From Owenia fusiformis (Eukaryota; Annelida; Polychaeta; Sabellida; Oweniidae), in contig CAIIXF020000003.1 of the NCBI GenBank assembly GCA_903813345.2, positions 11,794,931 through 11,858,930 on the forward strand: a DNA stretch of 64,000 nucleotides, written 5' to 3'. Positions within the stretch are counted from its first letter, which is position 1. The number at the start of each line of letters is the position of its first letter. The notes under the pieces were generated by a model. It ran no database searches. It was not told the DNA's origin and saw nothing but the letters and a program-made list of their open reading frames with translations. Both the position numbers and the translations under genes were made by a program. Below, piece by piece: positions 46,601 to 58,417 of this stretch.

Positions 46601-49600
46601 TAACAGCATCTTCAAGCTCCAGGAAACACAAAACATTGGGACTACTTTGCGATCCTACGCATTGACATTTTCAGTGAAAGGGCTAGGTAATAAAAACAAA
46701 AACATGTATTTTCATTGGCTGCGGAGAGTTTATAACTCTATTTAATACATGTGTACATGTACAGGGTCAATGTAAACTGCTATGTTGTTGTTTGCAATTG
46801 GAATTCCAAAAACCCGGATGCACTATGTACAAATTGTTCGCGAGCACGGATCTCTGTTCGCGAGTGGATTAATATATTCGTGAGCTAGGAAATGTTGGTG
46901 CGCTACTAAAGATTTCACGTTCGCGATGTGAGAATCGTGGTTCTAGCACAAGGAACGTAGTTCGCAAGGTTGGTCTAGGAGGCCTGAGTAAGGCAACAAT
47001 TAAATACAAACAGAAGAAAGTGTATGCAGAACAATCAAAAAATCATATTAAAATTGCAACATGACTTCAACGATTAAAATAAAAACATCTCCATTAATGA
47101 ATTATTGGCGATATAATCAGCTAAACGCATTCGACACTATTTGAAATCAATTGATCCAAGATAACAGTGAATAACATTGGCAAAAAGAGGCCCTGTATAA
47201 CCCTATCAATAAATTCTGATCATTTAATGGAGATTTTGACTGCATAGTTTCATCCAATGATTGCATCTGCCACCCATCGACATTTACTTCACTTATTTTA
47301 ACAGTAAACATATTTGATAACACGTCCAGAAGGAATCGATCCAATATTAGCTTTTATTATAGTTAGCAATTTACACTCATAAAGGATTGCGATTGTAATT
47401 ATTCAACCATAGCGGTCTATTAGAGGAGTTTCTAAATGATTTTGAAATCTCGCTAATTCTCGTTTTTTCATGAGATTTTAAGAGATTTGCACATTTTACC
47501 TCTAATGACTTACATTTCTTTATTTTTAATAGCATATTTGAATTCAGTGATATGTTTCCTACAATAATAGCTTTGATTTACACATTTATGTCATTTAAAT
47601 CATTCTCCATGACATTTAAAAAAAACTTAGGCCAAATCTCCATTGATGTTATGCTAAAATTCTTTAAAACCATGGTTTAATCACATGACAACCAACATTT
47701 TCACGTTTAATCACAATATGTTCATCGACAGGATCATTTAATAGTATGCCATTCAAGTTTCAGACAGATTTAACTAGCACTCTTTGATAAATCATGAAAT
47801 TAAGTGACTATTGCAAGCTTTTAGCATAGAACTCAAAGGAAGGTTGGCCCAAGATGAACAACGGTGACATCTATTATGTCAGCTTTATTCAGCTTTATTT
47901 AGCTATTTAGAAACTATACTTTTAAAGAGAAGGCAATGTCGTTTAAATTGTTTCAATCATTTTAGCATATTTCAAGAAACAATTAGTTGATTGGGAATTG
48001 AACTGTTTTTAGATAAGATTTAATGCCTCAAAGAATATTATATAACTTTTCATTGATGTCTATCTCCATCCTATTGAGATTGTGGATCAGTGGGTTGTCC
48101 AACCTATGAAAAGGGTAAGAGGTATTGTGTTTTGTGGGACTCGCAGTCTGAACTACTCCTTGGAAAACACGAGCTGTGGGAGAACGGCTACACAGAGAGT
48201 GGCTTGGGGGTTCTTTTCAGGACAACTCTACTATATGTTCAAGTTCATTGTTAAAGATGGGGTGAGAAACCCTCTAAAACAAAAAGGGCTAGAAGCAGTA
48301 CTCGTTCTCTTTTGAATTTCGCTCAGTATTATGAGAACAGGTCCATTGTTAAACCATGGACCTATATCTCTGATTAGATTGCATCCATCACGCGGAACGA
48401 TCACACATCGTGTTAAAAAGAACATTTGATTGTAAGGACGTTGTTTTAGTAGTGCGAGGTGCTTCCTAATTGACATCATTCTCTTGCTTTTACTAATTAA
48501 TGGGTGAAGCCATTTGTGTTTCAGTTTGCATTAGCTTTAAAATAGACAGACGCGTAGGCCTACTCTCCATACGTGTTAGTGTTAACTTCCAATTTCCTAT
48601 TCTTATGGAGTTTTAGTTGTTCAACACCTTACTTAATTGCATTTATTTGACATATCCGTCTAATGCTAATGAATAGGTAATATAGTAGAGTAGGGCGAGT
48701 TAATTGTTTTTTGTTTGTCCGGAAACGACTTTCCCCTTTTGAAGGAACACCAGTTGATTATACACCATTTCTTACTTTGATTTATACTCTACCCCCCACT
48801 GTATCAGAATCCTATCTAAGCCAAGCAGATACTCACCAGCATAAAAATAGGATCTGTGGACGGCGAGTTGCATAATTATTCATAACTTATTGCTCTAGGA
48901 CTTCCTCAAAATGACAGCGTAACATGTCAACACATCAATCACTTTTTACCACATAGGTTTTTATGACTTGTAGCATCAGATTAAGGACAATGGTATTAGA
49001 CTTAGTAACCCTTTATTAGTCATCTCGTTGTGGTGAAAACATAATAAACGTATTCAAAAGAAAATGGCTTCTGCTATTTCAAAAGGTAAAATCCAACTGT
49101 ATATAAGTGACTTTCTATCGTATAGATGGAAATCGCATCGGAGAAAATCAGCATTTTCCCCAAATAATCGGTGTATTACAAAAACAGCATCAAGAACATA
49201 ACAAAAATTCCCAGTAATTTGAGAAGTTCTAAAACAAGTTGTAGAGATAAAATTGGAACTCTGAATGCGAATCTTCTTCATTTCAGAACAATCTTTCGAT
49301 GCCAATGTTATCTAACAAAAATGAAACAAGGCCTTGACATGCAAAATGTCATCATCTTCCATTTATTACAGACGTCGACCACCGAACACTGACCGCCCGA
49401 ACGCTGTCCACAAAAATGGAGGCTATATATCAATACGTCGCCACTTTTGGTGGTGACGTAAAACTGGACGTCCCTTTCTTAGGTCTGCTTTTGGAGATCT
49501 TTACATCTAACTTCTTTGATCACTAATTGCAAATCTCAGTTCTTTCCATTAAAAATAGAAAAAGGATTATAAGCGAAACTGTCCTGCTTTTTTGCCAGTG

Positions 49601-49890
49601 AAAAGGTTGCTCTAACATTTTTTCACTCCTCATTTACCCAATAGTTTTCGCTGTAAATCCTAACAGAGCTAACCTAATTAATTCTTTTGTTAATTGAATC
49701 TAAAAGATAAGTATTTAATAAATATAATGAAATTGCACACTGAATTGAACTTATCAATGAATGATACCGAATAATATAATTTGATATAAACCACTGTTAG
49801 CAAAATTAATTTCGTGACACTCCAACATGAACTCGAGATTTAGGAATGATAGCGGGTATCGACTTGACAAATAACTATATAATTTGGTAC
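43691..49890. other. Gene-poor stretch, no supported gene
   Basis: Only short frames are present, and none shows family motifs. 43693-44740 may be a repeat, with ATGACCCCCC near 43698 and GGGGGTCAT near 44732. GTTCGCGAG words recur at about 46837-46865. A 57-codon frame at about 48070-48255 (cysteines, then WENGYTESGLGVLF) could be an exon, but nothing supports it. Confidence 0.35.
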
Positions 49891-49896
49891 GAACGT

Positions 49897-49902
49897 TTTA
49901 TT
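49897..49902 (-). terminator. Polyadenylation signal AATAAA of the secreted-protein gene
   Basis: AATAAA on the minus strand, about 170 bases after the stop codon. Confidence 0.5.
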
Positions 49903-50070
49903 AGAAATTCTCAAGACAAAAAAATAAGTTTTGTTTATGCTTCAAATACAATAACAGGCCCCTATATTCTGACATTTTTATCCAAGCAGGTTTCTAGTCC
50001 TCAAAACGTATATAATCAGGGCATGACAATTCTCGAGGATGCATGTCAGGCTTGACATCGTAAATGAACT

Positions 50071-53000
50071 CTAATTAGCCCGAGAAGCCAATCTTCGCAT
50101 GTATCTTTTGAATTTCTGCATATCTCCGATTGTACCGTCCGAACGAGGCTGCATACCGTTGCAGTTGCTCCCGTGGAACTGTCGAATGAAGTTCTTGTAC
50201 TTGTTCTCGTGTTTGGCGTCCCTCAAGTCCAGTAACAGGGGTGATCGGCAACCTCTGTTCATCTTGCTGTAGCATTTGCTCGTGGCCGGTAAAATGAAGC
50301 AAATCGGCTTGAATGAAATCTCCTCTTGGTTCGTGAAAGATAAGGCCGCTTGGAAGGCTCCGTGGCAATTATCTCCACTCTGTCGGATACAAGGAAACTC
50401 ATCACCTAAAGGCATAAAATGATAACTAAATTAGACGAGCACTCCCCGATAAAGGTTTGGCAACAAAAACGCTCCCAAAGAATCGCAGTTCGAAGCTTGG
50501 TTATGCTTGGCGAAAAATATGTCAATTATTTTCCGACCTCATGTGATTTAAGAAATAAATTCAAACAAAAATTGGCAGGCGGTTATCAAACTGTAAGTTA
50601 GGTTTGTTAAACATTTTGAGTGGATTGATTACATGATGCTCATACTGACGTTTATAACTTAGTGTCAGTTTTTTTCATCTTCGCTTGACTCATAGATAAT
50701 CGAAGGGTTAACGAGTCACATTGTATTAAATAAACCATCGGTATTTTTCATTTGTTGTGTTAATTTTTCAACCAAAGGTTGTGTACATGCTATAGGGTTT
50801 CAAATGGTACATGCTTTGCTTAACTTCGTACGTAATTATGGACTTTTTAACCCTAATGTGACGTCAGTTCCCTCGAACAAACATATTAACTTACCGTGTC
50901 GTGTAAAGTCTGATCCGGTTGTTAGTCCATCTCGTCCAAGACCAGTTGCCATCTCTGAAAAATAAACAAAGGCTTGGTCTCGACTGAAGTTGGGCATAGC
51001 GTATATAGGGTTAACCCAACTAATTGTTATAACATGCGTATTCCCATACAAACGCGATCTGTCTTCCAGAGAAAACTAAGATTTGTGGACATGTTTTGCT
51101 AACATTCCATCATACCCCAGTATGTCCTCTGTCAGTCAAAAAAGTTCGAATCAAAACTCCCCACGAAAATCAAAAGATCTCACCTGTTGAATACGCCATC
51201 TATAGAAAATGTCAAAAAATGTCATTCTGAATTTGACAGATGGAGGCAGGTCAAAAAGGTCAAATTTTTTAAAGAAAATGCACCTTAATCACATCAAATC
51301 ATGTCTTAGAGTTGGTCCATACATACACTTTTTCATTTATGTACTTACCAAAATCCAACCACTGGTGATGCTATAATGTAATTACAATAATTGGACTATA
51401 TTTTTGTTTTTGTAATGCCATCTATTCGTCTTCCCACTCGGCGGAAGGATCTAATGGTTGTGTGTCTCCGTAGAGGTTATTTACCGTGAGGGATTCAATA
51501 TGGGTTTTTATTGCGAGGGACATATTGTCACGAGGAATAAACCCATATTTAATCCCGACAAGTAAATAAGCTTTTTATCCCACGATATTCATGAGTCTCT
51601 TCATAAGATCATAGTTCAAAATCCATATCAGATTTTTGTATGAAACAAAACCAGACTTTATATATCTGGTCTATAAAATATTATAATTCAACTGTATGAC
51701 ATTTTGAAATATGAACTTTTCATTGTAAACCATAAACGCATCAACATAAAGATTTAACATACGTGTACATGTTCATCGCAGGGAATTCACATAATGCTCA
51801 GATTGACATTGACTGTCCATGTCGGAGCACGATGATGAAATTACAAATCGCCTATTATACTCCTTACGTTTCAAAATCTCTATTTTCAATTTTGTTAGAA
51901 AAATGTCGGTTTCACAGGAGAACATCATTAAGACACGCTATCGACTCAACTGAACGCAATGGGAAGCTCTGTTGGCAAAAACTCCCGGAAGGTGATTTCC
52001 ATTTTCGTGACCGGGATTGGGACGTGGATGCGATTTTCGTGAGCTGGATTGGGCGGGACAATACGATTTTTTCAATATCAAAAATATTCCCGGGTGTTAT
52101 TCATCGGAAAGTAGTAGTATCATGGGATAAATAGACTTATCCTATGCCAAGTAGAGTTTTAGGGAGATAAGTTGGTAAGATATATCCCGTATCCTGATTT
52201 TGAGATTTCCATATCTAGAACCTCCATATCTCCCGCCATATCTCCCGCTTCGGTGCATATCTTCCTGCTTCCGGTAAGTAGTGGAAATGCAATAAAATGA
52301 CTTTGCATATGAATGATAAGTTTATTTTTACACCTTGTACTATTGAAATGGCCATATGCCCCTGAAAACTCTACTTGGTATAGGATAAAGCAGTTATGTA
52401 CGATCGGTTTGGATATTGGGTTCATCCCTCGTGAAATATGCATATCTCCCTCTGGATAAACCCCATATCCAAAACCTCCCGGTACATAACCCTTATATAC
52501 TCGCACCTCTGCACAAACTGATGCCTAAGAAAACGGGTATAGTCATCAAATAACTGACAATTTGAGTTCAATAGTTATCGGAATATTTCGGGTCCGGATA
52601 ATCAAGGTGAAATTTTTACTGTTACCACCACAAAGCGCAAAGTTGTCGCTACACACAAGTACACAACACGAACTCACCGTTATCCTTCACTGAATTGGTC
52701 AATGCGGTCAGGTCAAGGTCGTTACACGAGCCGGCCTGTCGCACCCTCGCTAACATGAGAACCAACATACGAGCAAGAGTGCTGTAATCATCAGTACATT
52801 CTCTAATTCCCGTAGCACACGTCACCATGTCTGTAAAAATGTACACCAATCATTCTTATTGGGCTAAACAGTGATATATGGGGAAATCTCCTCTTCTACT
52901 CGGCATATTTTTGTGAAGACCAAAGTGGTTGGAATTAAAAACCTGGTAGTAGTAACCAAAACCCCAGAAAATATGTCCAGAAATATGTCCTGTTGAAGAA

Positions 53001-56000
53001 CCCTAATTTTAATTACTTGGAACCTTTAGTATTGATATTTCTATACTGATTCTTGTTTTAAAAGCAAATCACAATGAGTTTTTTTAAGTTATGGAGGATT
53101 ACAGCAAGGGGCGATTTTCAAGAGTCATTTGAAAATATTTTCAAAATAAATTTCTCCACGGTTTACACAACTATTCTACATATTTGGAACCTTATAATAT
53201 CAGAAAAAATGAAATATAGGTTATTGAATGTTGCAGTCATCAGATAAGACAATAAACTCTATCTTTAATTTTTCCTTTTTCTTTGATCTTCTTATTGGTA
53301 TATCATCACATTTTTTCTCTTTAGTCTTTGATCTTCCTACTGGTTATCATCAGATTTTTTGTTGGTAAAAATCAAAAACAATTTTTATCTAGAATGTAGT
53401 GAATAGGACCAATTTTTTTGAAGAACTAAATGATATCCAATTATTGTTAAAAGATTTTGATCTGTGGAAATCGAGAAAGTGTTAAAAAATATATAATTAG
53501 TTAAAAAATACGCCGGTAACAAAATATTTTTTAAGAAAATCTAAAACTCTCTCAATGTGTCTTAACACTTTTTGGGTAAAGCTTTGCATGATAATATGCA
53601 TTTCTAAAAATTAAAAGTGAATCCCCTGGGCAGATTTTTATGAAACAAAATAAATATATATAAAAACTAAAATAAAAATAGACCCTTGATCAAACCCTTG
53701 ATTACTTCCATACACTTAAATTGATTGACCTGAGTATAGCCAAAATTAACCAATAAATGACCATATTATGTTTTTCTCGTAGAAATGTGTGTAGTTACCT
53801 ATAAAGAGAGCTTTTCATAGTGAATTGGATATTTGATAGAACTTTTGCTTATAAACGGACCCCTGTTCATGTTAACCCTTTCCCGACGTGAATATAAGAG
53901 GAAAATGTTGTCCCCAGTGACGGATAAGTAAGAGTGTTTTTTAGGGGAAAAATGCAAAATACCTATGCTCTGGGACCTATACCTTGGATTTCATCACTGA
54001 TATACAATTTTTAGTAAGGATTATCACATAAGAACAACTTGTCAAAATTTGGTGTAAAAATACTGAATAGAACTGGAGATATTGTCATTTCATTGATGTA
54101 TATAAATAAAAATAATGGTGCCAAAAGGAGCCTATCGTCCTGAAAGGTATTACATAATAGGGCTCCATATGGAGCCTATCGTCGTGAAAGGGTTAAACTC
54201 CGCCATAACTTACTAAAACTCCAAGGATTTTTGCTAAATTTATAAAAAAAATCAAGGACTGTCTATATTACTATTTCAAAGCATTGAAAACAGGGGTTCT
54301 GCAACAGGACATAAACCCTTAACGAAGCGTCTTTAGAAATTTTTGGTTGACGCACTATGGTTAAAATGCTCTGGATTCTGGAAATATCCCATCTAAATAA
54401 TGTACTATGGAGGAGACTTTGGCAATATCTTTTACTGTACGAAATTATATCACAGGCCCGTAAGACACTTTTCTCCAAGGGGGGTGCGGTTTTTAGCTTA
54501 CTAAAGAGAATATAAAATTGTCATTTTTTTGCCGCGTAATCAAATCGCGTAAGACAGAGGGGGGGGGGGGGTAAGTTACTCCCTATATTGGTTTGGAACT
54601 AACAAATGCAACTTCCAAACGTTCCAATTGTTTTGTGGGGGGTATGAGGAGTGGTCCACTCCCCCTAGAAAATTTTACAGTTTTGAGATGCTATTTGGTG
54701 CTTTCTGGGCACTTTCAATGTGTAAGTTTCTAAGTAGTACGCCACCACCACGGGAATAAGAGTTGAGTGAATAAAAAACTGAGCATTCAGGGCCTAGGGG
54801 GTTGAAATTTGGTTGTATTTGGAGCGAATTTGCAACCATCTGGTACGCCTGTGCGATATGAGTCAATAAGAAAAATGTGAATTTTTTTTTCAAATTCTTT
54901 TAGGGGTGTCAAAGAGGATGAGAGGGTGAAGTGGGGTGGGGTGCCAGTAGGGGCGCAAGGGGTTGTTCCCCAGAAACATTGACCATATCAAGGTGCTATT
55001 TGATGATGTCTGGGCACTTAAAAAATGTCTGAGACAATACATGAAATTCAGAATATTTTCTTTTGTTTTGTGGGGGATGTGAGGGGTGGCTAACTCTCCT
55101 AGAAAATTTTACAATTTAAAGATGGTATTTGGTGCTTCTGGGCACTTTTAAAGTGTATTAGTCAATAAAAACATTGAAAAACAATGACAATTTTTTTCAA
55201 ATTTTGGGGGTGTCAAAGGGGGGAGGGGTGCCAGAGGGGGAGGTGGGGCTGGGGTGCCAGAGGGGGAGCAAGTGTTTGTCCCCCATATCAAAATTTACAA
55301 TATCAAGGTGCTAATCGATGAAGTTTGGGCACTTTAAAAGTGTCTGTGCCTAAAAGTGCCTATTTCCCAAGAAAAGTTTACAATTTTAAGATGCTATTTG
55401 GTGCTTTCTGGGCACTTTTTGGGGTGTTAAGGGGGGGGGGGCTGCCAGAGGGGGAGGTGGAGTGGGGATGCCAGAGGACGAGTAAGTGTTAGTCTTCCAG
55501 AATCATTAACTTTATCAATGTTCGAGCTATTTGATGATGTCTGGGCAATTTAAAAGTGTCTGAGACAAAACACTAAAATAAATTTAGAACTTTCCATTGT
55601 TTTGTTTGGGGTGTGAGGGGTGGCCCACTCCCCCTAGAAAATTTTACAATTTTACGACGCTTTTTGGTGCTTTCTGGGCACTTTCAAAGTGTATGAGTCA
55701 ATTGAAGAATTTGAGAAAATCACAATTTTTTTTTTTGGGGGGGGGGGTCAAGGGGGGGGGGGGCGCAAGAGGGGGGGGGGGCGCCAGAGTGGGGGGGGGG
55801 GCAAGTGCAAGATGCAAGAGGGGAAGCAAGTCCCCCAGAAACACTAACTATATCAAGGAGCTATTTGATGATGTCTGGGCACTTTAAAAGTGTCTGAGAC
55901 AAAACACTAAAATAAAAGAACTTTCCATTGTTTTGTGGGGGGTGTGAGGGGTGGCCGATACCCCTAGAAAATTTTTCAATTTTAAGATGCTATTTGGTGC

Positions 56001-56452
56001 TTTCTAGGTACTTTCAAAGTGTATGAGTCAATGAAAAAAAAATTACAAAAAAAATATTTTTCAAAAAAAAACATTTTTTTCAAATTTTTTTTGTGGGGTG
56101 ACAAAGGGGGGTGCGGTCGCACCCATCGCACCCCCCCATCTGACGGCCCTGTATCAAACTCATAACTAGCTTCATTCGGCGTAACCTAACGGTCCTGTGT
56201 GACCTGGACACCTTTGACCATTTAAAGCAACCCTCACACATAAACTTTACTTAATTCAAGATATACAACAAGGGCACGCAGTTCGAAGTTAAGAAATATG
56301 AACTTACGTCTTATATAATTGCACTGGTTGCTCGAATCGAAGTTCTCTGGAAGATTAAGACAGGCATCGACGCTATTTTTGTCACATGCAGAATCGACCA
56401 GCACGGAGCATAACCCAAGCAGGGCCATAAGAACGAAGATCTTCGAATCCAT
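50071..56452 (-). CDS. Secreted protein with two six-cysteine modules (four exons)
   Basis: I assembled the exons from splice sites: 56308-56452, 52678-52830, 50895-50954 and 50071-50405, all read on the minus strand. The donors are GTAAGT, GTGAGT and GTAAGT. Each acceptor is a pyrimidine stretch ending in CAG or TAG. All three introns are phase 1. The joined frame is 693 bases, 230 residues, ending in TAG. The first 22 residues (MDSKIFVLMALLGLCSVLVDSA) form a clear signal peptide. The mature chain has 12 cysteines in two sets with near-identical spacing: C23-x7-C31-x12-C44-x8-C53-x6-C60-x23-C84, and C125-x7-C133-x21-C155-x8-C164-x7-C172-x28-C201. The C-terminus is basic. Exon 3 encodes a cysteine-free linker between the modules. 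I do not recognise the family. An extracellular role is inferred from the signal peptide and cysteines. Confidence 0.82.
51487..51560. repeat. Short hairpin in intron 3 region upstream of exon 3
   Basis: GGGATTCAATATGGGTTTTT at about 51489 is repeated inverted as AATAAACCCATATTTAATCCC, within intron 2 of the secreted-protein gene. Confidence 0.5.
52140..52510 (-). repeat. Diverged relative of the 30.8-31.1 kb repeat, in intron 2
   Basis: GCAGTTATGTACGATCGGTTTGG, then ATATCCAAAACCTCCCGGTACATAACCC-type segments, match the repeat near 30830-31090. The flanks repeat an inverted TATCCYATRCCAAGTAGAGTTTT motif (about 52138 and 52372). Confidence 0.6.
53876..54192. mobile_element. piggyBac-type MITE (TTAA target) in intron 1
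   Basis: The ends CCCTTTCCCGACGTGAA and the inverted TCGTCGTGAAAGGG are flanked by TTAA at 53872-53875 and 54193-54196. The internal GGAGCCTATCGTC is repeated near the right end. It is a different family from 19755-20046 but has the same target signature. Confidence 0.8.
54453..56151. mobile_element. G-tract-rich element of tandem 250-440-bp units in intron 1
   Basis: The ends are CAGGCCCGTAAGAC and the inverted TCTGACGGCCCTG. A 5-bp duplication TATCA flanks it (54448-54452 and 56152-56156). It holds about five degenerate units with CCCTAGAAAATTTTACAATTTT, then GGTGCTTTCTGGGCACTTT, then GATGTCTGGGCACTTTAAAAG. Runs of G lie at about 54560-54571, 55427-55440 and 55736-55802. The frame at 55597-55887 is repeat translation, not a gene. 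Confidence 0.7.
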
Positions 56453-58417
56453 CTTGACTGCTCTTACTTTGGACAAGTTCGTCAGTGATAGGCCTACTAC
56501 TAGTCCCAAAAACAAAGAATACCCTTTGGACCGCAGAAGAGGTTGAGCTGTAGATCAAATTCGGCCACGTGACTGATACGCGTGTCCATGAGGACTAATC
56601 AAAACGCATTGATTGAAAGTTGATTCATGGATGTAAGAAAGTCGTGTGCAATGTGTCATCAATATGAATGAAAAGGGACGATGTATGCCCTTGAAATGAT
56701 GTTTTCTAAACATTAAGCATATCACTAACGTTTGAAATACAGTAACGGATACCTTTAAATATAGTGTGGATGTCAAGTTTTTTTTGTTTAAAAGGGATTA
56801 ACAATAGACTAGATGAGAGTAGAAATAATCTTGATTTACGTTATCAGATATTCAAAATCCAGTCAAAGTGATTTCATATTTGAAATCTACATGTAAAAGT
56901 ACATCTAGAAATATGGTTTCGAAAATTGTTTATTAACTTTGAAAATCTATTTTTGCGGAAAATGTGACTTCTTGTTCGGGGAGATTCCCGATAGACCCCA
57001 TGTTGTAAAATCACAAAAAGTGAAATATCTTTTCTTGGATTGAACATAACGAACATGGCATACGTTTAGTTCAATATTTTTCGAATTCAATCGGTTTGGA
57101 GGAAATGTAAGATTTGGCTTGTCAGTTTATGTTTAATTCTTACCATTTTGTGTTTTGTGGACCTTATACTTTTTACTTTTCATTTTAGACCTTGAATCAA
57201 CTCCTCATTTGACACATGGGGTGATACCAGTGCATGACCTTAGAGATAATCTCGTATACTTTGTAAACATTGCAATCAATATTAGACAACGATATTAACT
57301 TGACATGGATGTTGAACTATCGTCAGTTATTCTAAAACCATTTGCGCGTGTGTTTATTTTTAGCTTTTCAACCTGAAACCTTTCACCCATTTGACTCAGC
57401 TGTACATTCATTTTTTTAGAGATAAGGACCCCCTCGAGGTGTGATGCAATCGATTAGACGGATCTAGAATGTACACTCCCCTTAAGGTTGTGTACACCTA
57501 GCTCGCCATGGGACAAAGTCTGTTTACGTTTGAAGTTGTATTACTATTTTCAAGCTTAAAAATATAATGCATATTGACGTCATTTGATTTACATCACATT
57601 TTCCAAAGTGTCACCTCAAGAAGTCCATTTGAAAAAGCGATGGAAGTATTAAACAAAACGTAACCTCATCGTGTTTACATACACATTACAGCGTTTACAA
57701 AATCATTGTGACATGGAATAGATGCTGCTACAAACAAAAGTGCATGCCAGAAAATCAAAATCAGAGACAAGTCAGTAGCTCATCATTTATATGAACCAAG
57801 ATGTCATATTTAATATTAATATACGAGTTTTTAGCGTTCGGTCTAAGATGCACAGGGCAGACTATACAAAGCACAAAAAACGTATACACTCCATCTTTAG
57901 TCAAGGTTGTCAAAATCGGAAACTCTGCCGCTATTTTCGTCATATCTTTGTCATTTTAGGGAGTTTGTCCCTGATATTTTGCACATTTTTACATCATTCA
58001 AATTGATTGTAGTTATTTCCAAAAAAATATGGGCAAAATGCAGGATTTGCGTTTTTTGACCACCCTGTACGTTGCTAAGGGTGTTTCAAATTTGAATATA
58101 AATTGTTCAACGTATTAGTATGGTCCATTTATAGTCTTGACTGTCTCTGTATGCCTTAAATGGTTCGAACTTCATCCAAATTTTACAACATTTGAATCTC
58201 ACATTATGTTTTTATTATGAATTGCCAATCCTGTTTATTCACTGTGTGCTTGAATTTATGAAATGAATTCTTACAATAAAATTAGTTAAATTCTTATCAA
58301 TATAATAACCTCGATGCACGCGCACTCTATACTATATCATAATCTAAATTACACGTTAAAATATAGCACGTTTAAGAATGATTGATTTATGAATTTTCTG
58401 CATTTTTGACGGAAAAA
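56453..58417. other. Intergenic between the two minus-strand genes
   Basis: No gene is recognised. A CCACCCTGTACG motif near 58061 resembles a mariner-type end without a visible partner. AATAAA for the cGAS-like gene on the minus strand is at 58211-58216. Confidence 0.4.
58211..58216 (-). terminator. Polyadenylation signal AATAAA of the cGAS-like gene
   Basis: AATAAA on the minus strand about 200 bases after the stop codon. Confidence 0.4.

Noticed and set aside
48070-48255. Possible exon with CGSVGCPTYEKG and WENGYTESGLGVLF
   Set aside because: The preceding acceptor is weak, no neighbouring exons could be found, and no family was recognised.
51763-52134. 123-codon plus-strand frame
   Set aside because: It lies in intron 2 of the minus-strand gene and overlaps repeat-family sequence. 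It has no domain, signal or repeated conservation.
55597-55887. Glycine-rich 96-residue frame
   Set aside because: The glycines come from G-runs in a tandem-repeat element within an intron on the other strand.
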